64,000 bases of DNA from contig NZ_JHZC01000019.1 of NCBI RefSeq assembly GCF_000621125.1, forward strand, positions 1-64,000, read 5' to 3'. A model generated the notes under the pieces. It saw only the letters and a list, made by a program, of their open reading frames with translations. It did no database searches and was not told the DNA's origin. Positions 17,608-26,742 of the stretch are shown piece after piece (position 1 is the stretch's first letter; every line of letters starts with the position of its first letter). The DNA comes from Maribacter antarcticus DSM 21422 (lineage in GTDB: Bacteria > Bacteroidota > Bacteroidia > Flavobacteriales > Flavobacteriaceae). Position numbers and translations under genes: made by a program.

Positions 17608-19813
17608 TCTTCTGCTTTTTATCAAATATGTTTTCTCCAATTTTTTGATAGAATATTTCTGGTTTAAAAGGCTTGGTAACCACGTCATCACAACCGGCGG
17701 CATAAAAACTTTCCAAACTATCGTCTAGTGAAATTGCGGTTAGGGCAATGATGGGTGTGCGTTGGTCAAATTTACGTATTTGTACAGTAGCTTCCTCGCC
17801 ACTAATACCTGGCATATGAATATCCATAAGAATGGCATCGTAAACGTTTTCCTTTGCCAGTATAACAGCATCTTCTCCATTACTGGCAATATCGCTGGTA
17901 ATCTCTTTTTTACTTAGCATTTTTTTAGTAATCACTTGGTTGATTTTGTTGTCTTCCACTATCATCAGGTGAAGTCCTTTAAAGTCATAATCACGTTGGG
18001 TGATTTCAAACGTAATATCCTCCGACAGGTCGTCTATACTTTTCATGTCTATTTCAAAGGAAAAGGCGCTTCCTTTGTCAAGTTCGCTCTCTAGGTGTAT
18101 TTCACTATCGAAAAGACCTAGCAAGCTTTTAACGATGGTTAGTCCAAGGCCTGTTCCTCCGTATTCTCTATTGATTTGAATTGAACCTTGTTCAAAACCT
18201 TCAAAAATACTTTTTTGTTTTTCTTTAGAAATACCGATACCATTGTCCCTTACTTCAAAATAAATTTTCACATCTTCTTTGTACTTATGTAATAATTTAG
18301 TGACAACAGTAACTTGGCCATCTTTGGTGAATTTAATGGAATTTCCTACCAGGTTCATGAACACTTGAGAAAGTTTTAAAGGGTCGCTCATTAAATGACC
18401 GGGAATACTATCGTCAAATTCCAAGATGAGTTTGGTATTATTCGCTTTTGCACTTTGCTGTAGCGACTCCATGACTTCATTTATGATTTTCTTTAAATTG
18501 AAATCCATATTCAAGGGTTCCAATTTATTGGCATCTATTTTGTTAATGTGGAGAATATCATTGATAAAATTCAAGAGGTAATCGCCTGAAAATTTTAAGG
18601 CCTTTAAATGTTCCTTTTGATGTTCTTCCGGCTCTTCTTCTAGCAGCAAATGGGTGAGTCCGGTCACGGCATATAAGGGGGTCCTTAGCTCGTGGCTCAC
18701 GGTAGATAAGAAATTAGTCTTTGCTTCCATGGCTTGTACTGCGCCATCCCTTGCTAGTTGGAGTTCCTTGTTTTTGGTGTACAGAAGGTCATTTGTTTTT
18801 ACTTTTATTTGATTATTTCTAAAAAGGGAAACCGCTAAGAGAGAAATAATAATCAAAAAGGCCGATGCTAGAATGGCGGTAAGTTCCGATCTGTTTTGGG
18901 ATTCGGTAAGCTCATCTACCTTGGTCTCCAAACTAACGATTTGATTGGTTTTTATATCATCCCGTATTTTGTCCGCCGTTTTGACTTCTACTTTAAGTTT
19001 TTCAACATTAAAAATGGAATCGTTGATTTGAAGTAGGTTTTGGCTATTTGTATACGCATTTTCATAGCGGCCCAATTGTTCATAGATATTCGTAAGAAGA
19101 AGGTTTGCCTTTTTCAACTCCATAAAGAAGCCGTTGGTATTCGCCATTTTTAACGCGTATTCTCCATTTTTTGCACTTTCGCTCAAGTCTCCTTTTTTTA
19201 AATAGAGCTCTGCAAGCCCCAAGTAAGCTTGAGTGGTTAAAAAATCTTTTTCGTAGATGTCCGTATTTACTATTAGGGAATTAAGGTTTTTGGTAGCACT
19301 TTCGTATTTTTCAAGATTCAGATACACCTTCGCTTCTGCCAATAGGATGTTATTAAAAAAATTCCTGTCGTTATTCAACTGCTTAGCTTTTTCCAACATG
19401 GCTAGCGCTTGAAAATTCTGGTCACTCCTGTACAACAAAATAGCCTCAATATATTTGTGAATGGCATCGCCATAAGGGTAGGCGGTATCTTTTAAAAGAA
19501 CACTGGCCCTATCCCAGTAGAACTGCGTGTCTCCTTCTCGGTCTAATTTAAGATAAAGAATGGCTAGTTCGTGATAAGAATCTATGAGTGCTTTTACGTC
19601 TTCGTTTTTTTCGGCTTCTGCCGCCGCCTTGTCTAATGTTTCTAGTGCAAGGTCTATTTTGTTTTGGTTTCTAAGGTTACGCGCTTCGTTTAGGTAAGGT
19701 GCAACATCTTTATAGGGCGTTGTTTCTTGGGCAACGGCAAACATTCCAAAGCCTAAAGCTAGGAGTATTACCATAATGTAATGTAGCCTCTTATATAAAA
19801 ATGGAGGATTCAA
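17594..19813 (-). CDS. TPR-containing hybrid sensor histidine kinase
   Basis: 739 residues. A signal-like segment (about 14-29) leads into a periplasmic TPR array (about 35-290), one membrane helix (about 308-326, LTAILASAFLIIISLLAVSLF) and a coiled linker. The DHp domain has the phospho-acceptor His in SHELRTPL at about 373. An ATPase domain follows with NSIKFTKDG, DNGIGI and GTGLGL, and a C-terminal receiver has the phospho-acceptor Asp in MDIHMPG at about 662. The first codon is TTG, overlapping the TGA stop of the GAPDH gene as TTGA; an ATG at 19774 is the alternative but would shorten the signal sequence. It is probably co-transcribed with GAPDH. The signal sensed is unknown. Confidence 0.9.
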   Translation of the reverse strand: MNPPFLYKRLHYIMVILLALGFGMFAVAQETTPYKDVAPYLNEARNLRNQNKIDLALETLDKAAAEAEKNEDVKALIDSYHELAILYLKLDREGDTQFYWDRASVLLKDTAYPYGDAIHKYIEAILLYRSDQNFQALAMLEKAKQLNNDRNFFNNILLAEAKVYLNLEKYESATKNLNSLIVNTDIYEKDFLTTQAYLGLAELYLKKGDLSESAKNGEYALKMANTNGFFMELKKANLLLTNIYEQLGRYENAYTNSQNLLQINDSIFNVEKLKVEVKTADKIRDDIKTNQIVSLETKVDELTESQNRSELTAILASAFLIIISLLAVSLFRNNQIKVKTNDLLYTKNKELQLARDGAVQAMEAKTNFLSTVSHELRTPLYAVTGLTHLLLEEEPEEHQKEHLKALKFSGDYLLNFINDILHINKIDANKLEPLNMDFNLKKIINEVMESLQQSAKANNTKLILEFDDSIPGHLMSDPLKLSQVFMNLVGNSIKFTKDGQVTVVTKLLHKYKEDVKIYFEVRDNGIGISKEKQKSIFEGFEQGSIQINREYGGTGLGLTIVKSLLGLFDSEIHLESELDKGSAFSFEIDMKSIDDLSEDITFEITQRDYDFKGLHLMIVEDNKINQVITKKMLSKKEITSDIASNGEDAVILAKENVYDAILMDIHMPGISGEEATVQIRKFDQRTPIIALTAISLDDSLESFYAAGCDDVVTKPFKPEIFYQKIGENIFDKKQKISDA

Positions 19814-20820
19814 ATAAATTGTTTCTTGTTCATAAAATTGATAAGGTCTATAATTCTGCTGCTATACCCCGTTTCATTGTCGTACCATCCAATAATCTTC
19901 ACCATTTTTCCTATTACAGAGGTCATCTGTGAATCAAACGTACAAGAATGATAACTATTGTTTATATCGACGGACACAATAGGATCCTCGGTGTAAAATA
20001 GTATGTTTTTTAATTCGTTTTCAGAAACACGTTTAAAAGTATCGTTAATTTCTGTAATACTTGTCTGTGTTTTAACATTAAAGGTAATATCCGTTAAAGA
20101 GCCGTTTGGAACAGGAACCCTAATGCCACATCCGCCAATAACATTTGCTAATTCCGGAAAAATACTAGTGAGTGCTTTTGCAGCACCGGTGGTTGTGGGA
20201 ACAATGGATTGAGCCGCTGCTCGTGCACGTCTTAAATCTCGGTGAGGTTGGTCATGTAAACTCTGATCGCTTGTGTAGGAGTGGATGGTAGTAATGTAGG
20301 CCTGCTCAATGCCACAAAGATTGTTGATTACCTTGATCATAGGTGCCGCATTATTGGTGGTACATGAGGCATTTGAGATAATGCTGTCTTCTTTTGTTAA
20401 GGTTTCCTCGTTTATGCCAAAAACTATCATTTTAATGTCTTCCTCCTCGGGCGGAACGCACAGGATTACTTTCTTTGCTCCATTCTTTAAATGATGACTG
20501 AGCTGCTCACGGGTTTTGAATTTACCGGTACATTCCACAACTACATCCACAGTTTTTTCTTTCCAGTTTATGTTCTCAGGATGAGCTTCACTTGTAAGCC
20601 TGACCATGTGGTCGTTAACGATAATATGCTGGCCATCAAACCCTATTTTGGTAGATAGGATACCGTGAATACTATCATACTTCAAGAGATGGGACAAGGT
20701 TCTAGTGTCTGACAAATCGTTGATTGCAACGATGTTAATCTGGGGATATTCTTGTGACAATCTAAAAAAGGTCCTCCCTATTCGCCCAAACCCATTAATT
20801 CCTACATTGATTTGCTTCAT
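19810..20820 (-). CDS. gap: Glyceraldehyde-3-phosphate dehydrogenase
   Basis: 336 residues, normal length. The NAD-binding start INGFGRIGRTFFR and the catalytic cysteine motif SNASCTTNNAAP (Cys about 149) are intact, followed by the HSYTSDQ segment, RRARAAAQSIVPTTTGAA and the WYDNETGYSSR end. It oxidises glyceraldehyde-3-phosphate to 1,3-bisphosphoglycerate with NAD(P). Its stop overlaps the start of a hybrid histidine kinase by 4 bases, an unusual partner for a glycolytic gene. It may be a second copy with a special role, which the window cannot decide. Confidence 0.93.
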   Translation of the reverse strand: MKQINVGINGFGRIGRTFFRLSQEYPQINIVAINDLSDTRTLSHLLKYDSIHGILSTKIGFDGQHIIVNDHMVRLTSEAHPENINWKEKTVDVVVECTGKFKTREQLSHHLKNGAKKVILCVPPEEEDIKMIVFGINEETLTKEDSIISNASCTTNNAAPMIKVINNLCGIEQAYITTIHSYTSDQSLHDQPHRDLRRARAAAQSIVPTTTGAAKALTSIFPELANVIGGCGIRVPVPNGSLTDITFNVKTQTSITEINDTFKRVSENELKNILFYTEDPIVSVDINNSYHSCTFDSQMTSVIGKMVKIIGWYDNETGYSSRIIDLINFMNKKQFI

Positions 20821-20895
20821 AGGAAATAATTTACCTTTTTTCTAATCATTAGGTACCCAGTAGTACTACAAAATTTGGTTGCTATAGGCTGTTTG

Positions 20896-20930
20896 AATCC
20901 ATTAGCGTTTAGGCACTAATGGATTTTTTT
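20896..20930. terminator. Hairpin between lipA and gap
   Basis: A 10-bp perfect stem (AATCCATTAG / CTAATGGATT) with a 10-base loop is followed by T on the plus strand. It lies just past the lipA stop (20937). Both flanking genes are on the minus strand, where the T run is absent, so it may end lipA weakly or stop plus-strand antisense transcription. Confidence 0.5.
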
Positions 20931-20936
20931 CAGTGG

Positions 20937-21812
20937 CTACAGTAAATGTTTATGCGCTTTATAAGATGACCTTACCAGAGCACCACTCTCTACGTGTCTA
21001 AAGCCCATTTCCAGTCCAATTTCCTCATACTTTTTAAACTGGTCTGGTGTTATAAATTCTTTTACTGGTAAATGTTTTTTAGAGGGTTGTAGATACTGCC
21101 CAATAGTAACCACATCCACGTTAACATTTCGTAAGTCTTTTAGCGTCTGTATGACTTCCTCCTCTAACTCGCCAAGACCTAGCATAATACCAGATTTAGT
21201 CCTGTTTATGCCATTGGCTTTTAAATATCTTAAAACTTCTAGACTACGTTCGTATTTTGCTTGTATACGGACTTCACGGGTGAGCCTTTTAACGGTTTCC
21301 ATATTGTGGGAAACCACTTCAGGGGAAACCTCTATAATACGGTCCAAGTGTTTTTCTATACCTTGAAAATCAGGTAAAAGGGTCTCCAAGGTCGTTTCTG
21401 GGTTCATTCTTCTGATGGCCTGCACCGTTTCTGCCCAGATAATGGAGCCCATATCCTTAAGGTCGTCGCGATCTACTGATGTGACAACCGCATGTTTTAT
21501 GCCCATTATCTTTATGGAACGTGCTACTTTTTCAGGCTCGGCCCAGTCCACATCTTCCGGTCTTCCGGTCTTCACACCACAAAAACCGCAGGATCGGGTA
21601 CAGACATTTCCTAAAATCATAAAGGTGGCAGTACCCTCTCCCCAACATTCTCCCATATTGGGACAGCTACCACTAGTGCATATAGTATGCAGGTCATATT
21701 TTTCGACCAGACCTCTTAATTGGGTGTATTTTTTACCTGTCGGAAGTTTTACCCTCAACCATTTTGGTTTGCTTCTTGAAGGAGCTACATTTTCTTTTAC
21801 TGCTACAGACAT
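20937..21812 (-). CDS. lipA: Lipoyl synthase (radical SAM)
   Basis: 291 residues. The auxiliary cluster cysteines are in CTSGSCPNMGECWGEGTATF (about 44-63), and the radical SAM CxxxCxxC appears as CTRSCGFCGV just after. The sequence ends with GALVRSSYKAHKHL, including the RSS motif whose Ser ligates the auxiliary cluster. It inserts two sulfur atoms into octanoyl groups to make lipoate for the 2-oxoacid dehydrogenases. It stands alone; no lipB is adjacent. A -7 box lies 14 bp before the start. Confidence 0.96.
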   Translation of the reverse strand: MSVAVKENVAPSRSKPKWLRVKLPTGKKYTQLRGLVEKYDLHTICTSGSCPNMGECWGEGTATFMILGNVCTRSCGFCGVKTGRPEDVDWAEPEKVARSIKIMGIKHAVVTSVDRDDLKDMGSIIWAETVQAIRRMNPETTLETLLPDFQGIEKHLDRIIEVSPEVVSHNMETVKRLTREVRIQAKYERSLEVLRYLKANGINRTKSGIMLGLGELEEEVIQTLKDLRNVNVDVVTIGQYLQPSKKHLPVKEFITPDQFKKYEEIGLEMGFRHVESGALVRSSYKAHKHLL

Positions 21813-21826
21813 GCCTCTTTTTTATG

Positions 21827-21834
21827 CAAATATA
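21827..21834 (-). promoter_or_regulatory. -7 promoter element (TATATTTG) of lipA
   Basis: On the minus strand TATATTTG fits the Bacteroidota TAnnTTTG consensus and ends 14 bp before the lipA ATG at 21812, giving a very short leader. Confidence 0.5.
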
Positions 21835-21912
21835 CGAACTAAATCACTTATTTATGGACTGATTCTTGGCTTTTGATTACTAATATCTGTAGTGAAAATT
21901 ATAGTTTATAGC

Positions 21913-22470
21913 TTAGTTTTTGCTAGAAATAATTTCAGCCAACAGTTTCTTTGCGCGGAGTAGTTTAACCTTGATGTTGTTAATGGGTTCATTCAGTTTT
22001 TCTGCAATACCTGCGTAACTAAGTTCGTTGATGTATCTTAGGTTGATGACTTCTTGATAGTGTGGTTTTAATTTTTTAATGTCACGAAGTAAATTTGTTA
22101 AGTTCTGTTCTTGAATCAAACGGTCTTCTATGGAAGGTGTGTCGTCCAACATTTTTTTTATAGCCTCCCCATTTTCTCTGGTATCCAGGATATTCCTTTT
22201 TCTTTTACGAACAAGGTCTATGTGTATGTTCTTGGAGATGGTAATGAGCCAGGTTTTAAAAACGTAGGTATCTTTGTATGTGTTTATTTTGTCAAATGCT
22301 TTGGAGAAGGTCTGAATCGTAATGTCTTCTGCATCATTTTCATTTTCCGTACGCTTCAGTTGAAAACCGTAAACATCGTTCCAAAACGTATTCAATAAAT
22401 TGCTAAAAGCAATCTGATTGCCCATTTTGGCTTTGTTGATGGTCTCTGCTATATCCTCAGTTTTATTCAA
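21913..22470 (-). CDS. ECF RNA polymerase sigma factor (sigma-70 family)
   Basis: 185 residues. Region 2 (about 20-90) contains YGFQLKRTENENDAEDITIQTF and FKTWLITISKNIHIDLVRKRKR, with the core-binding and -10-recognising helices. Region 4 (about 125-180) has the helix-turn-helix INLRYINELSYAGIAEKLN. No anti-sigma gene is adjacent. Upstream on the same strand, 47 bp away, is a small cysteine-containing membrane protein that could share its transcript. The regulon is unknown. Confidence 0.9.
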   Translation of the reverse strand: MNKTEDIAETINKAKMGNQIAFSNLLNTFWNDVYGFQLKRTENENDAEDITIQTFSKAFDKINTYKDTYVFKTWLITISKNIHIDLVRKRKRNILDTRENGEAIKKMLDDTPSIEDRLIQEQNLTNLLRDIKKLKPHYQEVINLRYINELSYAGIAEKLNEPINNIKVKLLRAKKLLAEIISSKN

Positions 22471-22517
22471 TGTTCATTTTGTATCATGATTCTGACAACA
22501 CTAAAAAATTTCACGCC

Positions 22518-22718
22518 TTAAACAATACTGTCGTTTTCACAATCTTGTTCACTTGGTAGTTTGCCACACATGCCACATGCTTCGCCATCTTGATTAAGAA
22601 ACGGACTTTGACTGGCGCATGTTCCTGCAAATTCGCCATCTTTTTTTGCCCATATTTTAATAGCGATGCCTAAGAAGGCAAGTCCCAAAAGTCCAATAGT
22701 AAGAAATAGAAGTTTCAT
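22518..22718 (-). CDS. Small membrane or secreted cysteine-containing protein
   Basis: 66 residues. One hydrophobic N-terminal helix (about 3-23) is followed by a short tail with four cysteines: GTCASQS, EACGMCGK and DCEN. The paired cysteines suggest a metal or disulfide site in the periplasm. Similar short proteins are seen in other flavobacteria without a known function. It lies 47 bp upstream of the ECF sigma factor on the same strand. Confidence 0.65.
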   Translation of the reverse strand: MKLLFLTIGLLGLAFLGIAIKIWAKKDGEFAGTCASQSPFLNQDGEACGMCGKLPSEQDCENDSIV

Positions 22719-22838
22719 CCGTATATAAATTCAAAAACCAGTTAATATAATGTTAGATATAGCAGCCGATACTAGCAATAGTCAGTACGAAGATATATTG
22801 ATAGGATTCACTTCTAAACTGATACAAAGATATAAAAA

Positions 22839-22861
22839 TAAAGCCCCGATACAGGGCTTTA
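22839..22861 (-). terminator. Rho-independent terminator after the anti-sigma gene
   Basis: AAAGCCC / GGGCTTT stem with a 7-base loop, followed on the minus strand by ATTTTTATAT. It lies 22 bp past the anti-sigma stop at 22883. Confidence 0.7.
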
Positions 22862-22882
22862 CAATTACTTTAATAGCGAAGT

Positions 22883-23644
22883 TTAGTAGGCAATATTGGC
22901 TACTATATTTTCTACCGTAGGGTTTTGATTACCACCCTTTGGCTCAATGGTGATATACCCAACAGCATTCTTAGCATAAGGCAAGGCTAAAAGGTTGTCG
23001 CTTTTCGTTGCTTCTTCTATAATACCAAGATTTAACATTTCTCCGTTTACTTCGGCCCACATTTGAAAACATTGATCTTCTGGAAGATGAGGTAATTTTT
23101 TTACATTTATGTAGGAGAGTTTTTTAACTGGATTTATATATGCTACGGCTTTTAGCTCCTTAGCATTGTTATTTCCTCTTACGTTATACTTTTTGGTTTG
23201 TGGATTATTGAGTACAATGAATTGGTTTCTAACATCCTCTAATTGTTGTTTCATATCCTGCTCCAACAATTTTATCTTGTTACTTACCATGTTGTTTTCT
23301 TCTTGTAGACTCTGATTCTGATTCCAGAAGAAATAAGAAGCACTCGCGAACATACATGCTGCAACGCTTGCGGCCATTGCATATCTAAAGAACTTTCGTC
23401 TTCCTGCTCTTTCGGAACGGATTCTAGCTATTATTTTTTCTTTGAGTCCGTCAGGTGTCTGTACCGCATGAAGTTTAGCGTAGGTCTCCAAATTTTCCTG
23501 AAGCTCGTTGTACACCTTTCTTACTTCAGGGTACATGGCAATATATCTTTCTGCTTGTAAGGTTTCCATTTCGGTGGTGTTACCCAAGAGGTAGCGTTCC
23601 AAAATGTCCGATTCTAAAAATGTTTTTATTTTTTCTACCATCAT
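22883..23644 (-). CDS. Anti-sigma factor, RskA-like
   Basis: 253 residues. The N-terminal cytoplasmic sigma-binding part (about 1-85) contains LERYLLGNTTEMETLQAER. It is followed by one membrane helix (about 88-107, FRYAMAASVAACMFASAS), a short coiled coil, and a periplasmic RskA-type C-terminal domain with HLPEDQCFQMWAEVNG and AVGYITIEPKGG. It should bind and hold the ECF sigma factor encoded just upstream, whose stop it overlaps by 4 bases. It ends at a terminator 22 bp downstream. Confidence 0.9.
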   Translation of the reverse strand: MMVEKIKTFLESDILERYLLGNTTEMETLQAERYIAMYPEVRKVYNELQENLETYAKLHAVQTPDGLKEKIIARIRSERAGRRKFFRYAMAASVAACMFASASYFFWNQNQSLQEENNMVSNKIKLLEQDMKQQLEDVRNQFIVLNNPQTKKYNVRGNNNAKELKAVAYINPVKKLSYINVKKLPHLPEDQCFQMWAEVNGEMLNLGIIEEATKSDNLLALPYAKNAVGYITIEPKGGNQNPTVENIVANIAY

Positions 23645-24201
23645 AATAAATTTAACAACAGTGCTACAGTTGGCGGGCCATATATCTTACGGAGTTCACG
23701 AAGGCCAATTTTAAGTCTGGATTTGATGGTTCCCAAAGGGATATCCAGTTCTTCACTAGCTTCTTGTTGGGTCATTCCTTGAAAAAAGAGGGCGTCCAAT
23801 ACGATTTGATACTTGTCCTCTATCTTATTCAAATGCTCCTGCATGTCCATAAGTTCAGGCTTGGTACTTTCTACACCTATGTTATATACGTCAGAAACGT
23901 CTATTTGGATTTCCTTGTCGGTTTTTGCGTTTACACTTCTTAGCTTATCAATAGCTGTATTCCTTGTAATTCGAAAGAGCCAGGTAAATAATTTTGCTTT
24001 TGAGGGGTCGTAGGTGTCTGATTTCTTCCAGATTTTAACAAAGCTTTCCTGCAGCACATCTTGGGCAAGATCATCACTACGGACCACTTTCTTGGCCACC
24101 CCAAGTAGGGTGTCGCCATAATTGTCATACAAAAGTGATATGGCTTTATCATTTCGTTCCTGTAATAATTCAACAATATGTTTTTCCAGTAGTGTGCTCA
24201 T
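23641..24201 (-). CDS. ECF RNA polymerase sigma factor with paired anti-sigma
   Basis: 186 residues. Region 2 has LAQDVLQESFVKIWKKSD and FTWLFRITRNTAIDKLR. Region 4 has the helix-turn-helix FFQGMTQQEASEELDIPLG and the TIKSRLKIGLRELRK recognition helix. The gene overlaps the RskA-like anti-sigma gene by 4 bases, so the two are translationally coupled and probably autoregulated. It resembles SigK/RpoE-type factors that answer envelope or oxidative stress; the signal here is not known. Confidence 0.92.
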   Translation of the reverse strand: MSTLLEKHIVELLQERNDKAISLLYDNYGDTLLGVAKKVVRSDDLAQDVLQESFVKIWKKSDTYDPSKAKLFTWLFRITRNTAIDKLRSVNAKTDKEIQIDVSDVYNIGVESTKPELMDMQEHLNKIEDKYQIVLDALFFQGMTQQEASEELDIPLGTIKSRLKIGLRELRKIYGPPTVALLLNLL

Positions 24202-24397
24202 AAAGAGGTGCTGAACTTTTTAGGTTTAAACATCTAAATAGCTGGTTAATCCGTTTATTCTTTAAACGCTAATTTATAAAATTGATTGTTAAAGCAGTGT
24301 TATCTGAAAATATATATACTTTTTAAGTATGCGGCTGGTAACTGCTATTTATTTTTTGGTAAGCATGTTATTGCCTTAGGAATATTAATTGTGAGGG

Positions 24398-25417
24398 CTA
24401 TTTTATTAGATTTACTTCTGGTGTAATCTTAATTTGGAACTTTTTTTCTACGGCATTAATTATAGTATCCGCTAGATTCAGTATTTCTTTTCCTGTGGCA
24501 TTTCCATAATTCACCAAGACCAAGGCTTGGTTTTTATGCACGCCGGCGTCCCCAAATCGTTTTCCTTTAAAACCACATTGTTCAATGAGCCATCCTGCTG
24601 GTATTTTAAACTGTGTATCGGAAATTTTATAAAATGGGGCCTCTGGGTTTTCTTGGCTAAACCGTTCAAACGTGTTTTGGTCAACAACTGGATTCTTAAA
24701 GAAGCTACCACTGTTTCCTAGCTCCTTTGGGTCGGGTAACCTCCTGTTTCTGATGTTTATGACAGCATTAGAAACCTCTTTTATGTTGGGTCTTGTGATA
24801 TTATTATTTATTAATTCGTCCTCTATGGCGCCGTAGCTGGTGTTAAGATTATGGTTTTTTCTTGTTAGTTTAAGCGTTACCGAGGTAATAATATACTGGT
24901 CTTTACCCTCGTTTTTGAAAAACGATTCCCGGTATCCAAACCTGCAATCCTCTTTGGAGAAGGTCACTAATTTATGTGTGGTTCTCTCCATAGCCTCACA
25001 ACTAACGAAACAATCTTTTAGTTCTGTCCCGTATGCACCAATATTTTGTATGGGTGCTGTGCCCATGTTTCCTGGGATAAGGGACATGTTTTCTAAGCCA
25101 CCATACCCATGAGTTAAGGTCCATAATACGGTTTCGTGCCAGTTTTCTCCAGCCATTACGGTTAAGGTCACGTAGTTATTGTCCTCTGAAACAACTGAAA
25201 TTCCTTTGATTGCGATATGGATAACCACCCCATTAATATCTTTGGTCAGTAGCATATTACTGCCACCGCCTAAAATAAATTTGGGTAGAAATTCATCCCG
25301 CTTTAAGATTTGCCTTAATTCATCTACCGTTTGTACCTCTACGAAAAATTTGGCTTTCGCATCTATTCCGAAAGTATTGTAGGCTTTAAGGGAAAAATCT
25401 TTTTTGATTTTCATCAA
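24398..25417 (-). CDS. murB: UDP-N-acetylenolpyruvoylglucosamine reductase
   Basis: 339 residues, the longer E. coli-like (type I) form. The FAD-binding domain has SLKAYNTFGIDAKA, the GGGSNML loop and SLIPGNMGTAPIQNIGAYG. The catalytic region has NSGSFFKNP with the proton-donor Ser, and WLIEQCGFKG. It makes UDP-N-acetylmuramate for peptidoglycan. Its start overlaps the upstream aminotransferase stop by 4 bases, so they share an operon. Confidence 0.95.
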   Translation of the reverse strand: MMKIKKDFSLKAYNTFGIDAKAKFFVEVQTVDELRQILKRDEFLPKFILGGGSNMLLTKDINGVVIHIAIKGISVVSEDNNYVTLTVMAGENWHETVLWTLTHGYGGLENMSLIPGNMGTAPIQNIGAYGTELKDCFVSCEAMERTTHKLVTFSKEDCRFGYRESFFKNEGKDQYIITSVTLKLTRKNHNLNTSYGAIEDELINNNITRPNIKEVSNAVINIRNRRLPDPKELGNSGSFFKNPVVDQNTFERFSQENPEAPFYKISDTQFKIPAGWLIEQCGFKGKRFGDAGVHKNQALVLVNYGNATGKEILNLADTIINAVEKKFQIKITPEVNLIK

Positions 25418-26604
25418 CCTATATAGCTTTTAAGTGCCTCTCCAAGAATATGGACCGCTCGTTTTAAGCTGGTTTGGTCTAGTACGTAGGCAATTCTTAT
25501 CTGGTTTTTTCCTAGGCCCGGAGTTGCGTAGAATCCACTTGCTGGAGCTACCATCACCGTTTCATTGTCTACCCTAAAGTCTTCTAACAACCATTGTGCA
25601 AAGTCATCCGCATCTGTTATCGGTAATTCTACAATACAGTAAAAGGCTCCTTGGGGTTTGGCTACTTCTATACCTTCAATTTTTTCAAGTTCAGAAATAA
25701 GTAGATTCCTTCTTTGGAGGTATTCAGTTTTTACATCGTCAAAATAGCTTTGTGGGGTATCCAGTGCAGCTTCTGCTGCTATTTGTGCATAGGTAGGGGG
25801 GGAGAGGCGTGCCTGTCCAAATTTTAAGGCAGTTGAAATAACTTCTTTGTTCTTGGAAACCAAAAATCCAATTCTGGCTCCACACATACTGTATCTTTTA
25901 GAAACCGAATCTATGATGATTGCATGCTCATCCAAACCTTCCTCTTGTAAAATAGAATAATGTCCCTCCTCGTTATACGTAAATTCCCTATAAACTTCAT
26001 CTGCAATTAGATACAGGTCGTGTTTTTTGACAATCACAGCTAATTTTTGAATTTCTTCTTTACTGTATAGATAACCTGTTGGATTTCCAGGGTTACAAAT
26101 GAGTATTGCTCTGGTCTTAGCTGTAATTAGTTTTTCAAAATCTTCTATAGGAGGTAGTGCAAAGTTATCCTCAAGTTTAGAAATAACAGGGACTACCTTT
26201 ACTCCGCAAGCAGTGGCAAAACCGTTATAATTGGCGTAAAAAGGTTCTGGTATTATGATTTCGTCATCGTTATCTGCAATGGTGCTCATCGCGAAAGCTA
26301 GTGCTTCTGAACCACCTGTGGTTACGATGATGTCGCTTGCAGTAACGTGAATTTGGTGTTTTTCGTAATAGCCAGCAACTTTCTCCCTAAAGCCTTCTGA
26401 ACCTTCCGTACGGCTATATTCCAACACTGTAAGGTTGTTGTTCTTTACAGCATCCAGAGCTAGTTGTGGTGTTTTTATGTCTGGTTGACCAATATTAAGA
26501 TGGATTACCTTTGCACCTTTTTTCTTTGCGTTTTCTGCAAAAGGAACTAGTTTTCTTATTGGGGATTGTGGCATGGAAAGCCCTTTTCTAGATACTGATG
26601 GCAT
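25414..26604 (-). CDS. PLP-dependent aminotransferase, class I (aspartate-type)
   Basis: 396 residues with the fold-type I aminotransferase pattern: HLNIGQPDIKTP at the start, TTGGSEALAFAM, NPGNPTGYLYS, IADEVYREF, and SVSKRYSMCGARIGF with the PLP lysine at about 236. The C-terminal RIAYVLD arginine binds the substrate carboxylate. It is probably an aspartate/tyrosine/aromatic aminotransferase; substrate cannot be fixed. It is co-transcribed with murB (4-base overlap). Confidence 0.9.
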   Translation of the reverse strand: MPSVSRKGLSMPQSPIRKLVPFAENAKKKGAKVIHLNIGQPDIKTPQLALDAVKNNNLTVLEYSRTEGSEGFREKVAGYYEKHQIHVTASDIIVTTGGSEALAFAMSTIADNDDEIIIPEPFYANYNGFATACGVKVVPVISKLEDNFALPPIEDFEKLITAKTRAILICNPGNPTGYLYSKEEIQKLAVIVKKHDLYLIADEVYREFTYNEEGHYSILQEEGLDEHAIIIDSVSKRYSMCGARIGFLVSKNKEVISTALKFGQARLSPPTYAQIAAEAALDTPQSYFDDVKTEYLQRRNLLISELEKIEGIEVAKPQGAFYCIVELPITDADDFAQWLLEDFRVDNETVMVAPASGFYATPGLGKNQIRIAYVLDQTSLKRAVHILGEALKSYIG

Positions 26605-26742
26605 ACAATCTTTTTTTTACAAAAGTGATAAATCATAACCGATATTACAAAGGAAGTCCCCTTTATTTCAATACCTTATTGGTGTTAAATAATCATTTTA
26701 AGATAAATTATTAGTACCTTAAAAAGGTTTAAGGTATTAATT

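Noticed and set aside
24202-24397. Possible RNA gene in the gap after the sigma factor gene
   Set aside because: No tRNA cloverleaf or known RNA pattern is visible; just an AT-rich spacer.
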